64,000 nucleotides of DNA from Lophium mytilinum. Its lineage: Eukaryota > Ascomycota > Dothideomycetes > Mytilinidiales > Mytilinidiaceae. The stretch is from positions 1,798,001 through 1,862,000 of the forward strand of contig MU004183.1 in assembly GCA_010093605.1 (NCBI GenBank), in the 5' to 3' direction. Shown here piece by piece: positions 1-11,519 of this stretch (position 1 is the first letter of the stretch; every line of letters starts with the position of its first letter). The notes beneath the pieces are model-generated. The model ran no database searches and was not told where the DNA came from. It saw only the letters and a list, made by a program, of their open reading frames with translations. Both the position numbers and the translations under genes were made by a program.

Positions 1-156
1 GAGGAGGATTGGGGTGAAGCTGAGGTCGTGGAGCTGTGGAGAGGTGCGAAAATGCACAATGGCGGGGTATGAGGGGTGCGGAGGACGTACTTGAGACCGT
101 CGGCGATGAAGTCGAACATGACTGCGACCTGTGCTTCGTCGGCTTGGCTTTCGAAG
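1..156 (-). CDS. unidentified gene, 3' part only, cut by window edge
   Basis: Minus-strand reading shows a probable 66-nt exon (156 down to 91) preceded by a CAACAG acceptor and followed by a strong GTACGT donor. An intron of 57 nt ends in CCACAG at 34, and coding continues off the left edge. The exon reads FESQADEAQVAV then MFDFIADGL, an acidic helical stretch. I do not recognise the family. Both splice sites are good matches to fungal consensus, which is the main reason for believing it is coding. An alternative weaker donor 5 nt downstream would give a different continuation (LKY then LHDLSF). The start and end of the gene are not visible. Confidence 0.3.
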
Positions 157-754
157 CTGTTGGGATGGGAATAAAGGTGCGGACGAGGACAGGTGGATGA
201 AGAAGAGTCGGGGTAGGCAGCTATGTGGTACGTAGTGGTCACGATGCTGTCGACAGCTTATTCTTATCGGCCCGCTAGCACGCCCGGCCTTTCTTTGTCC
301 CCGCATTATAGGGCTGATGCTAATTTGGTAAGAGACCACTCCGAATCACCAAACCGTACTACGAGCATTATATGGTCACGTTTAGATTTGCACTATTTCC
401 AGGGATTGTGTGCTCCTTGACAAAGCCTTGGACGGTCACACGTGCGAAAGCGAAGAACAGCGACTTGGGACCCATGATTCATTCCAGATATCTAACTCCT
501 CTCCTCACGGTATCATGAGTTCCGCCTGTCCGTTGTCGTAATCGTACCAAAAACGCTTCAGCTCCATCTGCATGCTCAAAAACCGTATTCACAGCTCCAC
601 GGATCGGTTGGTCTGGTGTCTTACGCAGGACCGCCCCTTCACAGCACTTATCTTAGCATTGTCCACTTGCGAGAGTGTCGAGAAGAGAAGAGGCCCGACC
701 AAAGGAAACAGAGGTGGAGGAAGTAGTGACCGAGCATTAGGAGTAAAATTAAGC

Positions 755-1309
755 TCACTTCTTGCCTGACTTCTTGATGCCCTGGGTGCCCGTGTTCAGA
801 GGGCCCTTCTTTCCCTTCAGGCCGCTGGCGAGTTCCTGGCGGGCTTTGGCATCTATGGTGATCGTTCGTGTTAGCTTCAAAGTATATGTAACTAGAAAGG
901 CCTCTGTAGCAGGGTACGGAGCAATTCGACCACGGGCAGCGCTAAAACGTCGCAGCGACAGCTAGAGAAGACAGGCAAGGTGGTCCCCGTAAGTGAAGCG
1001 TCTACCGAGAAGCCTCTCGCACCCATCTAGTGCTCAGAGTCGAGGTTGGAGTGAGATATGTGATCATCCCACCGCTTCAACATCCGCAGCCTGCCCCGCG
1101 CACACGCAAGAAAGAGAGGGCAAAACGCACCAGCCTGTTGCTTCGCCTTGAAGGCCTTGTCGTCCTCGTCCTCCTCAGCGGCCGGCTTCTTCTTGGGCTT
1201 CTTGTTGTGGATTGGATTCGTACCAGCTGCAAAACAGGCGGCAGTCAGCGGGGCATTCCTTCACCCAGAATCTTCGCGGAATGAACGCACCTCCTTGACC
1301 GGACGGCAT
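755..1309 (-). CDS. TMA7: Translation machinery-associated protein 7 (TMA7), 70 aa, 3 exons
   Basis: TMA7 is a very small, lysine-rich protein that co-purifies with ribosomes in yeast and is conserved in eukaryotes. Exons on the minus strand are 1291-1309, 1131-1226 and 755-852; phases close exactly to 71 codons. The protein starts MPSGQGAGTNP, has a basic patch NKKPKKKP, the family's central acidic-to-helix segment (EDEDDKAFKAKQQ) and ends with the hallmark tail GTQGIKKSGKK. Length and C-terminus match yeast and human TMA7, both 64 aa. The introns are 64 and 278 nt, so more than half of the gene is intron, and the first exon codes only six residues plus one base. That is why a plain frame scan misses it. 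The start codon is the only ATG that joins to this frame. The C-terminal signature makes the call secure. Confidence 0.9.
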
Positions 1310-1963
1310 GGCTGCAGCGGGATCTCAACTCGGGAACAGCTAAGGCGGGCAGGATAGACGAAGAGAGCGGGCCGGATCGCGAGAGATGTTCGGTGGTGGT
1401 TAAGGAAGAAGCGGAAAGCAGAGAGGACTTCTCCCTGGAGGCGCCTTACCTAGCGCGCTGTCTTTTAATGCGCCTCACCTCCGCCACTCCGCTGCCCCGC
1501 CACACGGCCCAGATTTCCACAGCGCCCTGGTCTTGCTCGTTTGGGCATCACGGCATCAGCCGTAGAGCCAGCCGGGAAGAAAGACGTACGAAGTACGTAC
1601 TTATCACCTCCAATTACTCCACTAATTCGTCCGCCTTGGCAAGACTATATATTGCGATCCAGGGCCTGCGTGCAGAGGCGAGTTGCTGTGTTTCAGGCTC
1701 TTTGTTTCACTGGTGGACGCTCTTTTATATCATGTTTGATACAATTCTTGCATAAATCAAAGGTTGCGTTAGCCTTGCATAACAGCGAAGGTACGCTAGC
1801 TTTTCGAGCCTCTTCTCTCACATTAGACGGACACCAAACCCAAACCTTTTCCCATTCCTGTTTCCCAAGAGCACCAAAAGGTATCAGACCATCATACACC
1901 AACCCAAAAGAAACCGTGGACCCGCATTATCACCGCATAATCACCGCATTATCATCCGCATTA

Positions 1964-3593
1964 TCATCCCGAGTGTATAGGCACCATCCCCACGAGCGAC
2001 GGCATTACCTGCAGCGCCTTTGGGTCCATCGACCAGCTGTTAAGATCGGCAATCTGAGCTTGAAACACCGGTGTCAACCTCGTGCACCCAGCCTCCATGT
2101 CCCAGTAATGGCAAGCCTCATTAGGGAAAGGCCAATTAATACAAATGAATCCGATAAAAGCACCCGGCCTGAACTCAGTGGGATGATCGTAGAGGTGCTG
2201 TCGGAGTCCTGGCCTACGCGAGTCAGAATCATCCAGCTTGTGGCTTGACTGGAAAGCTTACCAGGGAATGAGATCCACAAGGATGTCGTAAGGCGTACAA
2301 TCCTGTCGCGCTAGTGGCATCAGCCACTCTGGTAGCTCGTTCATATTCTCAACGCTTGGCCATATCATCCACTGTGGGCCTACGTTAACAAAACGCTCGA
2401 TTACTGGGCTACTAGACAACATACCTTCATCATCTTGGTGAGTAGGTATGCGGATGCGAGCTGAATCGGTAGAGGATGGTTTGCTAGCATCTTATGGGCT
2501 GTGCGCGAAGACCACGTGGGGACCGTCTGTCCGTCATAGGCGTCGCTAAACCCTAGCAGTATCGAGTCGACATCTACATCTCCCCGGCCGAAGATCTGGT
2601 GTGGCTCCCACTCGTTCGCGAGAAGCTCCCGCTTCGTCCTCCGATAGAAAGCACAGTCGAAGCTGAATCTACCTGCTGGATCATTGGGTACGTATGAGAA
2701 GGGGAGGGCTGGTGGCTCGACATTGTGGTGTAAAGAGTATTGGGAACCGCTCTGGCTTGAATCTTGACTGTTTCATTGTTTAGTAACGTGGACTACGACT
2801 TATTCCAATCAGCTCCTCCTACCTGTGGTCCCGGGACGAGCTGTCGTACGACGATGCAGCTAGACTTTGGGATTGCTCCATTTGTACATCATTTTCTGAG
2901 CTTCCTCCGTCGCTGTGTTGATTTTGAGAAGAGTCCTGAACAACTGTTAGCTTTATTTCCTCTCATCGCATACAGAAAAGACCAACCATAAGAGTCTTAG
3001 ACATTGCTTTGGCAGAGTGGCGTGCAAACCCGTTCCTTGACACTTCTTGTGCAAGCTGGAGCGCTGCTGCCCTGTTCGACGCCATGGCCAATGGAGTGAG
3101 TAGTGATTTTACGTCGTGGAGTTCTCTCTCTAATCTTTTCACATGCGCTCGAAGCTGTGTCGTTGTCTTCCCGTCCGCCATATCGTACAAACATGGGAGG
3201 TTCTTTGCTTGGCAAGTGTTACATCTCGGTCGAACTCCATCGCACTACGAGGGTATGTTAGTATCATTCAGCCTGGGAGCAGCGCTTGCACACAGTTCGT
3301 ACCTTGGATTTTCGTTTCCTACAGCTTTCACACGCTATCGACGTTATCTTCCCTCTCGGTGTTCGAAGCGCGTAGGTGCCAGAGATTGGAGAGACCAGTT
3401 GCGTCGTCTTCGAACTTGCTAGCGAGCCGGCCATGCCTTGCTTGGGTGCAAGAGGGGCCTTGGATGCCTGGTCTCCTGTGGTGCTATGAGGTCTAATCAC
3501 TAACGTCGCGACTTGTGGCGAATCAAAATGCGCCATCTGGGGTTGCTCGTCGCCCGCTGAGGAGGACGAAGACGACGAGTCCGTCCTATTCAA
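1964..3593 (-). CDS. Zn2Cys6 transcription factor with DUF3425 domain, 448 aa, 6 exons
   Basis: Predicted nuclear DNA-binding regulator. Exons (minus): 3303-3593, 2987-3244, 2823-2935, 2425-2749, 2262-2371, 1964-2213; the phases close to 449 codons. Residues 88-115 form a complete fungal zinc cluster, C-X2-C-X6-C-X6-C-X2-C-X6-C (CESCRKRKSKCDGVRPRC then NTC...PC), split by an intron right after the third basic block. A short coiled coil follows (TTTQLRAHVKRLERELHD, about 124-141), the usual dimerisation linker. The C-terminal half carries DUF3425 hallmarks: LPIQLASAYLLTKMMKWMIWP (near 320), ELPEWLMP, LIPWPGLRQ (near 365) and a NWP block. DUF3425 is more often coupled to bZIP domains. The N-terminus is serine-rich. 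Target genes cannot be read from sequence. The last exon could be extended by another splice at GTAATG, but the in-frame TGA is simplest. Confidence 0.85.
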
Positions 3594-3617
3594 GAGTCAG
3601 CTTCTCGATTCTAGCTA

Positions 3618-4302
3618 CTATGACAACGACACGCAATGGCATCTCGCATCGTCTTTGCTTCGACTATATTCGGATTTGTTCTTCCGGTGGTGCCGTCGTA
3701 CGTCTCTCGGGATGAAATCGTTCGAGTCTCTGTGGGAACCCCTCTTTTTTGGCTTCCTGGCGTTGACCCTTGAACAGCTCGGCGATTGTCCGCAGAGGTA
3801 GAGCAGATTTGGCGCCATTCGGTAAGAGAGACAAATGCAGAACTCCAAAGTTCTCATCAAGAAAGCCTTGACAGACAAGAGTCTTCATAAAACCACCTAG
3901 GCGAAGATGTATGCAATATCATGCGTGGGGAGGTCCATATTGCCAGAGATACAACCGTCAAGTTGATGCGATAAGTAGCTTGTGCGGATCCTTGGAAAGT
4001 AGCTCCGGGCGCGAGTCGAAGGGACCCCTCTGATTCACATCACGTCGTACCACGAAGAAAAAGATTGCTCACCCATTGTTAGAGAACTGGACACCAGGAT
4101 GGTCGTAGGAAGTTTTCCTCGACATGCTGCGAGCTTGATGGTCTGCGGGCTCCATGAAGCCGTTGGGCATGACGTTGGCGATGCCACTGCCGGGCCAATA
4201 GTTGTCCCCTAGAGTGGTTGCGTCAATACAGGGCTGATAGGCAGGAACATTATACGAACCGGACGACATGTCAAAACCTCCTGGGGTCATCAACGCGATC
4301 AT
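3618..4302 (-). CDS. possible small hypothetical gene, structure unresolved
   Basis: Minus-strand open segment 4069-4302 starts MIALMTPGGFDMSS and ends at a good donor (GTGAGCAATC). A second open segment, 3664-3888, reads LLPNGAKSALPLRTIAELF. The composition (non-repetitive, mixed hydrophobic and charged) looks protein-like, but I could not find a set of splice sites that joins the two without a stop. No domain was recognised. The segment lies directly upstream of the zinc-cluster gene on the same strand, so it could also be part of that gene's 5' untranslated region. Confidence 0.25.
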
Positions 4303-7300
4303 TGCTTTTCTTGGATACAGGGCAGCTCGTGGGGGTAAACGACAGAAAGTGATGCTAGTATCAAAGGGTGTTGGAGCGGAATGCTTTGAGGGAAATCACG
4401 GAATGAAGCGTGCCTTTGAAATGGGATGGCCTACGGTCTATCTTGAACTCCTCGGCTGCTCGGAGTGGATCCTACCGGCAATCGGAAAAGTATACAGACG
4501 GTCGACTACCGCTTCGACCAAGTACCACGGATAGGCTACAAGCTTAGGGAGAGACGCACGGGCATACCCAACCCGCGGGGAACCGGCAGGACGAAGATGG
4601 TGGTGAAGAGGGCGTCGGACGGCCCTGCAGAACTCAAGACTCCAGGGATCAAGGAACGTCTGCACGCAAGCTGGCAGTAGTCTAATGGGAGTCTTGGATG
4701 CAGTCTTGGGACTTCGCTAGAGTGTTCTGCAACGACGGCCCTGGGATATAGCCACGCCGTCAGCACGCCACCAAGCGATTTGAGGGAGGTTAAAGGCTGA
4801 TGTGGTGGCTATAGCGCATCGCGGACACATGCCTCATGCAGGAGAAAAGCGCCTCTGGGGGAGTGGCATTTGGATGGATGACGCAGGAGGCCGCTGGGCA
4901 CGGAGGATACGGGTGCACAAGTGCATGCACAGGCTGCCCATGCGCAGCGGACGACCAAGGGCCCTGGCGATGGCCGGCGGGCGCTAGATCGGAAGCCCAG
5001 GCGCAGGTCTAGAACCAGCGACGCCCATCGCAGGGAGCACGCAGCCCTGCAGAGGTGGAGCCGCTTGGGGCTTCTTCGGCCAACCTGGCAGCTGCGAAAC
5101 TTATCGCCAACCTCAAGCGTATCGGTCCGACTGATGTGCCGCGTGCAGACGTCCACCCTTCCTTCGGCCACCATGCCCACCCCTCTCTCACCGCGTCCAT
5201 GCCCCCATCCATATCCCGCCCCCGCGTAGACCTGTGTCCACTGCTCTCGACACCACGGCACGCTGGTGACGCCATCAAGGCCGCTGCTGCGCTGAACATG
5301 CCAGCCTGGCGTCGATCTCCGCCCCTTTGGCCATGCCCTGCCTGCACACCTCCTGGTGATTGGAACTTCGGAAAAGGGTCGCGGAGTATGCCGTCGACCT
5401 CGAGCGCCTCCGCGTACAACTCCAGGACTAGGAGGCTGGATAGAGTGCGTCTGCAATCTTGACCCACCGCAGCCGCGGGTGAGCGACCCGGGCATATCCC
5501 ACATCGCTCTCTGCCCCATGGTCTGTGTAGCGCAGAGCACAGCACCACTCGTAGAGCCATCATTGTACTTCCTTAATCCTGCTGATGCAGTGCAAAGCAA
5601 GTGTGGCGGCATGGCTTCAGTGCGTTGGATGGGACGTCAGGGTCCACTCCAGCCGCCCAATGTCGCGTGTTGCCAGTTCAGAACTCCACAGTCACTCCGC
5701 CGCCATGGCCCTCTGGGAAAGCCGTTGCATCGCTCGCGAACTACTCCACACTCAATCGGCGTGCTAGAGAATCGCTTGCGACCCAGGAGTTTGTTTCTCC
5801 CGCTGGCAGCGCTTGACTTCATTGAGCAAGTACAGACGCGCGCCTTCTATCGCCGCCGAGCATGGCCGAATCCAGGCGGCAGGGCGGGCAAATCGCAGTC
5901 AGCGACATGGGGTTGGCCATGAAAACGTACGATCCTGCCGCGCAAGCATCCTGATCAAACAACACCCTCTTATCGAAGTTCAGGCCTTCTGGACGCTGCG
6001 AGAGCAGACCATTACGCGTCACGAGACAGCGGCAATGATTGCCGTGGTAGCGCTGACCCCTCACGCTCCAAACTATCAAGCTTTCTCAGTGTTTATGTGA
6101 GGCAGCGGTCGCTAAGGAGCTTCCCCGCTCTTACCCTCTGGGAGGTTGCAACACTAGTACCTGTCAAACCGTCCAAGGGTCGTGGATGCTCGCGATGGCA
6201 AGATCATCATTTCCGTAGCTGTCTAGGCCAGGTGAAGCCGTGCGGAATACTGCCGAATTTGAGTTTCAAGTGGCTTGGCCTATCGACTCCTCACCACTGC
6301 TTGGTCATACGCAGACTAGTGGCAAACCCTCCGCCAATGAACCAGACGGAGTGCCTGTTTGCGAGTGTTGCTTCCTGTTGAGTGTGGTCATGTTTCAAAA
6401 TCTTGCTCCAGCCACTGGCTATCTCCTCGGGAACTAGACCATGCATCACACGTAAATTTTCGTACATCACTTCTCGAAATAGTATCCCGCAATGTTTCTG
6501 AGCCTAAGCTGCTCGCTCATATCCGATCTAGGAGATGATATCCTTACCATCAGACCATTGTTACACTCCAGTTCTCGAACTCCACTTGACTTCATCCATA
6601 ATTCCTCACTTCTTCGTCGGTTATGCAGGGGCTACTTAGTGAGATCTAGTTTCACTCTCCGGCAGACCCTCGTTTTCTGAAGGAAAAACAGCCTTGTGTT
6701 TGCTCTGGGAAGAGATCGGCGAGAACTGCTTAGACTACTGAAGCACGTTAGCATGCATGTATCCGAAGGACCTCTGGGGAAGCTTGTATTAGTAAGGATC
6801 CTTACCCTTTTTGTGGATCCCTGTTCGTGGTCACCGACTTGAAACTTATGACAGACTGCTCGAGTGAATTGGACTGAGATGTGTTAAGACGCATGTTGGA
6901 AATGCTGTCCTGTGCGAGAACGACTGCAAAACCACAAAACCACTATCCCTGTTGTCTATTGACGCTATCGTCACATCGATGACCCTATGCAAGCGCTTTG
7001 ATAAAACCGGAATGAAGGTGGCATGTATCAGGTGCCTATCTCAAGGGTTCAAAACGTTGATGGGTTGGATAACCTTCCGTAGAACCAATCCGTCCTGGCT
7101 CCATCTCAACCAATCGCCCTTCATCGTCTCATTGACTGGGGCGCTGCCGTTCGGTCGGAGACCTGGGCCATCAATTTGTCGATCATTTTAACGCCTCGGG
7201 ACCGTTTCAACCTTGCGGTGATTATCCCGAGATACCGCCCGCTTGCCAAAGGACACGAGGTAGAAGAATTCACTTGTGCGCTCTATTCCCCGTAAACTGT

Positions 7301-8816
7301 AAAGGTAGCTTCGTTGACCTGCCTTATTTTGAAGCGGAGTCGCCTATTTAGTAGTCACAGCCGGCACCCAGCCGCTTCCCCGCCCTTAGTCGACAGCGCC
7401 AATATTAGGGCTGTTCTTGGCCTGTGGAGAACACCTTCACTCGTCTATTGTTGCAGCTTGTCAAAGTTAGTCTACAGTCGAGACTGTTCCCTCAGTCAAA
7501 ATGTTTGCGTAGCTAAACACCAAGGCCTGTATACCTGTTCAATCATTGCTCTGATACGCAACAGGCTCCTGTTCACTATCCTGAACAACGCTGAGTCAGC
7601 TGCATTTGGCAACTTACGATGTTTCGATTCACTCTGTTTGACACAGTCCTGATGGCTTCTATACCCTCTCTCGACTAGTTTTTCGACTCCCCGTTTACGA
7701 CTCTACAGACTCGACTCGAAAATACGTCTTCCCGTAGTCCCCATCGTCGCTTATCGGTGATCTATCTGCGCCTCAGCCTTTCGGAATCCAGCTTATCATA
7801 CCACGTGGCACAATCATTGGCCCCTGATGCTCTCGCTACCGGTAGCTACAGTAAATACATAGTCGTGTAGGGACTCACACTCCGCTATCTTGAGTCAGTG
7901 TGGTTAGCCACCCCTGGACCTAGCAACTATAGGCTGTGCATCCAGGCTCCGGATATCGTTCCGGATGGCGCTAAACCATCGCAGCCACGTCTACCATGTT
8001 GTGGCATCACCCGGTCACCGGATAAAGCTAAACCCGCCTTTGAGCTTGTTGCAACGGCTTTCACTTGCACAACTGCTGCACATCCGTCTCCTGCATTAGC
8101 ACAATCGCATCTCAACGAGCCGAAATACCCATCGCATAAACATCGGTAAGTCAACTTTGCCAGTGGCAGCGATAGAGGTATCTAGATCTGTCCCGAAATC
8201 GGGTGCGGCACGAGGCTTGCATGAATGACGGAGGGACCCGTCCAGAGCCGCCAAACCCACGTTTCCCTGCTTTGCCTGTCTATCTTTTCCGTATCTGTAA
8301 ATTATTTTCTTTTCCTTTTGTAACTAGGCACTCTGTTTGTTCTCATTCATCACGTCTTTGATTTGTTAATAGTGACCATATCCGTGCCCTTCACGGTGGT
8401 GGCTCCGATGCTTTTTCAACATTCATTTTTCTACAGAACGGGCTACCGACATGCCACCGGGAGCATGCAACCGGGAGCATGCATTGCTCTGACTCTAGAA
8501 GAACGGCATCCTGCAACTGTAGCCACGAATGGATGGGCGCGATGCTGTGGCGTGTGCGTGCGTGGACCCCCTGATTTCATCAAACAGCGGCTCTCTGTGT
8601 GTCTCACAAGTCGCAATAGCAATTACTCTCAGTATGTTATTATTGGCGGCTGCAGCGGCCGCTGCACAGACACCTATGATGTTGCGTGCTCGCGTGCTCG
8701 CGTGCTCACATTTGCAGGAGCGCGAAGCCTCAGCGGGTGCCTGCGTGTCTCACTTAACAGTATCGGCTAACTGGCGACAGATGACCTACATTTAGTCGAC
8801 TACTCTAATTCTATAT
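4303..8816. other. gene-poor interval with a GC-rich block at about 4.81-5.95 kb
   Basis: No open frame here shows a recognisable motif, and long frames on opposite strands overlap at 4809-5612 and 5009-5563. The stretch 4805-5950 is visibly richer in G and C than its flanks, which alone lengthens chance open frames. A short GC palindrome (TGCAGCGG/CCGCTGCA) sits at 8651-8666, followed by a GCTCGCGT triplicate at about 8684-8707. The rest looks like ordinary non-coding or strongly decayed sequence. I see no transposase, reverse transcriptase or terminal repeats. Confidence 0.5.
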
Positions 8817-9790
8817 CGACACTATCCTGGCGAGTGTGGCAGCAAGTGAGACATACCTACCAACGTGCTCAGATCTGTGGCGTGAACTCTATCTACTTTG
8901 ACAACGGCGAGGCTGTATGTCTTACTCAACAAATAGCAGACCACCATCAGGGAGTTGAAGCTTTCAGCTCCACACCGATACCAATCAAAGCGAAGCCTGC
9001 CATTTTTAGCATACATACTATCGACGTGGCTGTGCCCAGCTCTGGGGGCGCGAAGTCAATCAAATTCAGCGAAACCACAGCTCTTCCCGTGTTACTCAAT
9101 GACGAACAAATCACATTCAGGGGCTCTCTTACTCTACCTTTAAACCGATGCCATATTGGGCGACACCTGCAGCGGGTGGCACAGACATAGTCGATATAGC
9201 GCGCTGCGGATCTGGCGGGAGAGAACCCGATCGACTTCACTAAACGCCACTCTAGTTCTATGCATGTCTCTCGAACAATGACAAACGCCTTCAAGTCTTC
9301 ATTCACACTAATTCCACGATGCCGTCTCGAGCGCCACCTGCAGCGGGTGGCACTCACATGGTCATTATAGCGTGCTGCGAGCCTGCGGGAGTGAACCTTA
9401 TCGACTTTCTCCCCGCCACTCCATGCATGTCTCAGGGAGTTTGAATTCCTAATTCCACATCGACGCCATCCCGGGGAGTGCAGCAGCGGGTGGCACATGC
9501 CCGTCACTATAGCGGGCTGCGGATCTGCGGGAGTCGAACCCTATCGCCATCGACACACGCCGCCCTATGCATGTCACGCCGCCCAGCTACACATGCCTGT
9601 CCACGATGCCGTCCTGAGCGATGGCTGCAGCGGGTGGCATCCACACCATAGCTATAGCGCGCCCGTGGATCTGCGGGAGGGCAACCCTATCGACCGCTTT
9701 ATGCGGGTCTTACTCAACCACATCAATAACCATCGTGAACTTTCAGGGATGCGGCCCACAACTCCCATTCAGCTGCCTACAGGCCTTGTA
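8817..9790. repeat. degenerate tandem array of six units, period about 143-171 bp
   Basis: Units begin with a CGAYRCC-like box at about 8817, 8976, 9146, 9317, 9461 and 9604, giving spacings of 159, 170, 171, 144 and 143. The last four share CAGCGGGTGGCA, TATAGCG.GCTG, TCTGCGGGAG.. and GAACC.TATCGAC in the same order. The first two are recognisable but much more diverged. On the minus strand the unit at 9461 carries GGTTCGACTCC, a perfect match to the RNA polymerase III internal B box; the other units have decayed versions. The family is not identified. It could be a tandemly amplified tRNA-derived SINE-like sequence or a satellite. A 186-aa minus-strand open frame across the array (8947-9507) is not treated as a gene. 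Confidence 0.75.
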
Positions 9791-9887
9791 ACAGAAACTC
9801 ACGATCGGTGAGGCATGATTCATGGTCGGTGTGGGCCTCGACAGCACCTTCTCCGCTCGTTTGTGTAACTCATGACGACTTCGACGG

Positions 9888-10517
9888 TCATCGTTTGAAG
9901 CCAAGCTTGGGACTCCTCGGAGAGGGTGTTTTTTGAAGGCGGTGCTGTGGAGCCGTGACGTGGTCCCGACTTCTGCGGTCTTGGAGGCTTCGCGGTGTTC
10001 TCATCGCCGATGCTTTAGGGTTGACCTCCTTTACGGCGAGGCCGTGTTGAGGGCGCGTCGGGGTATTGGTCACATTCCAAATTCTGCAGTACTGGTACTT
10101 CTCGGTGCTCTCCTCGCCGACCTCACCTCGCCGAAGCTTCAGGGGCGCCTCCTTTGGTGCGAAGCTCTGTAGAGGGCGCTTCGGGGTGTTGGTCTTGTCC
10201 CGGCGTCTCATCAATTGTAGACCTCTTTCAGTGCTATTTGTGGAACCTTCAGGGGCGACACCCTTTCCGCGGGCCTCTGTAGAGGGAGTTTTGGGGGGTT
10301 GGACTTGTCCCGTTTTCTGCAGCACTGGAGGGCTCTCGGTGTTTTCCTTGCCAGCTTTCAGGCGCGACGTCCTTCCGTCGAGGTGAGTTCTTACTCTATA
10401 GCTTGTCCAACCTGGTAGGCCATCTCTATTCTGTGACCAAGTGATGGTTTCAAACATGCCCCTGTTTGAGCTGTGGTAAACGCGTATCAAAGTTCCATGA
10501 GAGTAAACACAACCCAT
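9888..10517 (-). repeat. tandem repeat (about 110-122 bp, 4 units) carrying one uninterrupted frame
   Basis: On the plus strand, four imperfect units lie near 9928, 10049, 10171 and 10281, each with a GAGGGCGC.TCGGGGT.TTGGTC-like core. The minus strand is open for 209 codons through all of them and gives a basic, proline- and serine/threonine-rich protein. Repeats of about 40 residues begin TGQVQPPKTPS, TNTPKRPLQSF and TNTPTRPQHGL, followed by EARGKG/APKEAP/AVKEVN-like segments. It starts MGCVYSHG. Unit divergence without stops is weak support for coding. No domain, signal peptide or splice context was found. It may be a repeat-protein gene or only a minisatellite whose unit happens to be open. 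Confidence 0.4.
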
Positions 10518-10903
10518 ACTACGTAGGCTTGCCGTATCTTTTACGAAGAATCGAATGGCACGTCAACATACACGAATTTCTAGCAGAAACTCTTTCGTTA
10601 AACTAATTCCCACCGCCAACATACTACCAAATGGGCAGAACTAAACCCTACATATCACCTTGTCGAACTCTTGAAACAGCGACACGCTGGAGTTCATCTC
10701 TTTGCCTGTCGCTTCTTGCCGAACAATATCTTCTCACATACTACTCTTTCTCACCACTACTCACAGTACCCAAACTCCCTCCCGAGCTCTCTCACGCGAT
10801 TCAACTACACCAACTCGAACGCCTGGTACACTTCGCTAGGCCACTCAGAGAATTGTAGACAAGCGTTCGCGCCCTTACGATCTAGAGACTGAGTCCGATA
10901 ACA

Positions 10904-10985
10904 CTAGACACCTACAAAGTCTAAGGAATCTAGACACCTACAAAGTCTAAAGAATCTAGACACCGATAGAGTGTGAGAACTCTGG
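10904..10985. repeat. 26-bp direct repeat, three copies
   Basis: CTAGACACCTACAAAGTCTA recurs at 10904 and 10930 with a third, more diverged copy at 10956 (CTAGACACCGATAGAGTGTG). The spacing is exactly 26 bp each time. It lies in the intergenic stretch downstream of RAD26 with no neighbouring open frame. Confidence 0.8.
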
Positions 10986-11519
10986 AAATAGACATAGTCC
11001 AAGAATTCTAGGGCATAAATAGAGGGAGCACGCCTCAAATATCCCAAGGATGTAACTCTCATCCTCACATGAACCTCGACAATCATTACATCCAGCCGAT
11101 TTTCGTCCATGATCGCTTTGTTCTCGTACTCAATATCAACTCCACCACTCTCACACACCTGCTTCAGCACCCAGTACTAGCTCTCTGACTCCTACCATCA
11201 CTCACAGCCTCACTAGAAACCCTAAGCACAATGCTACGCTCATCGCCTATAGCAATTTTGAGACAAAGGCAGCAAACACATCACAACCATGGACACCAGC
11301 AATTAATTTGAAAGATCATTCGTAATTCGAACTGTAGCATCAGGATACATCATCGTATCCAGGTAGCTTGGGTATCAGGGTATAATCCGCCTCGACCACG
11401 TCTCCAGCCCAGCCGTATCCACCCAACCCGTACAACCCACCTCCCTCACTGCTTAGCAGAAAAGCCACCCCCAATCGCCGATATTGTTTCCACCAGGAGA
11501 TCTCTCTCTCAGCCCTTCT

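Noticed and set aside
4809-5612. 267-codon minus-strand open frame and overlapping plus-strand frames of 100-190 codons
   Set aside because: GC-rich block makes long frames likely; both strands open over the same bases, protein composition Arg/Ser/Pro-heavy, no motif or splice context.
8947-9507. 186-codon minus-strand open frame
   Set aside because: Runs across the six-unit repeat array with units of different lengths; it is a by-product of the repeat.
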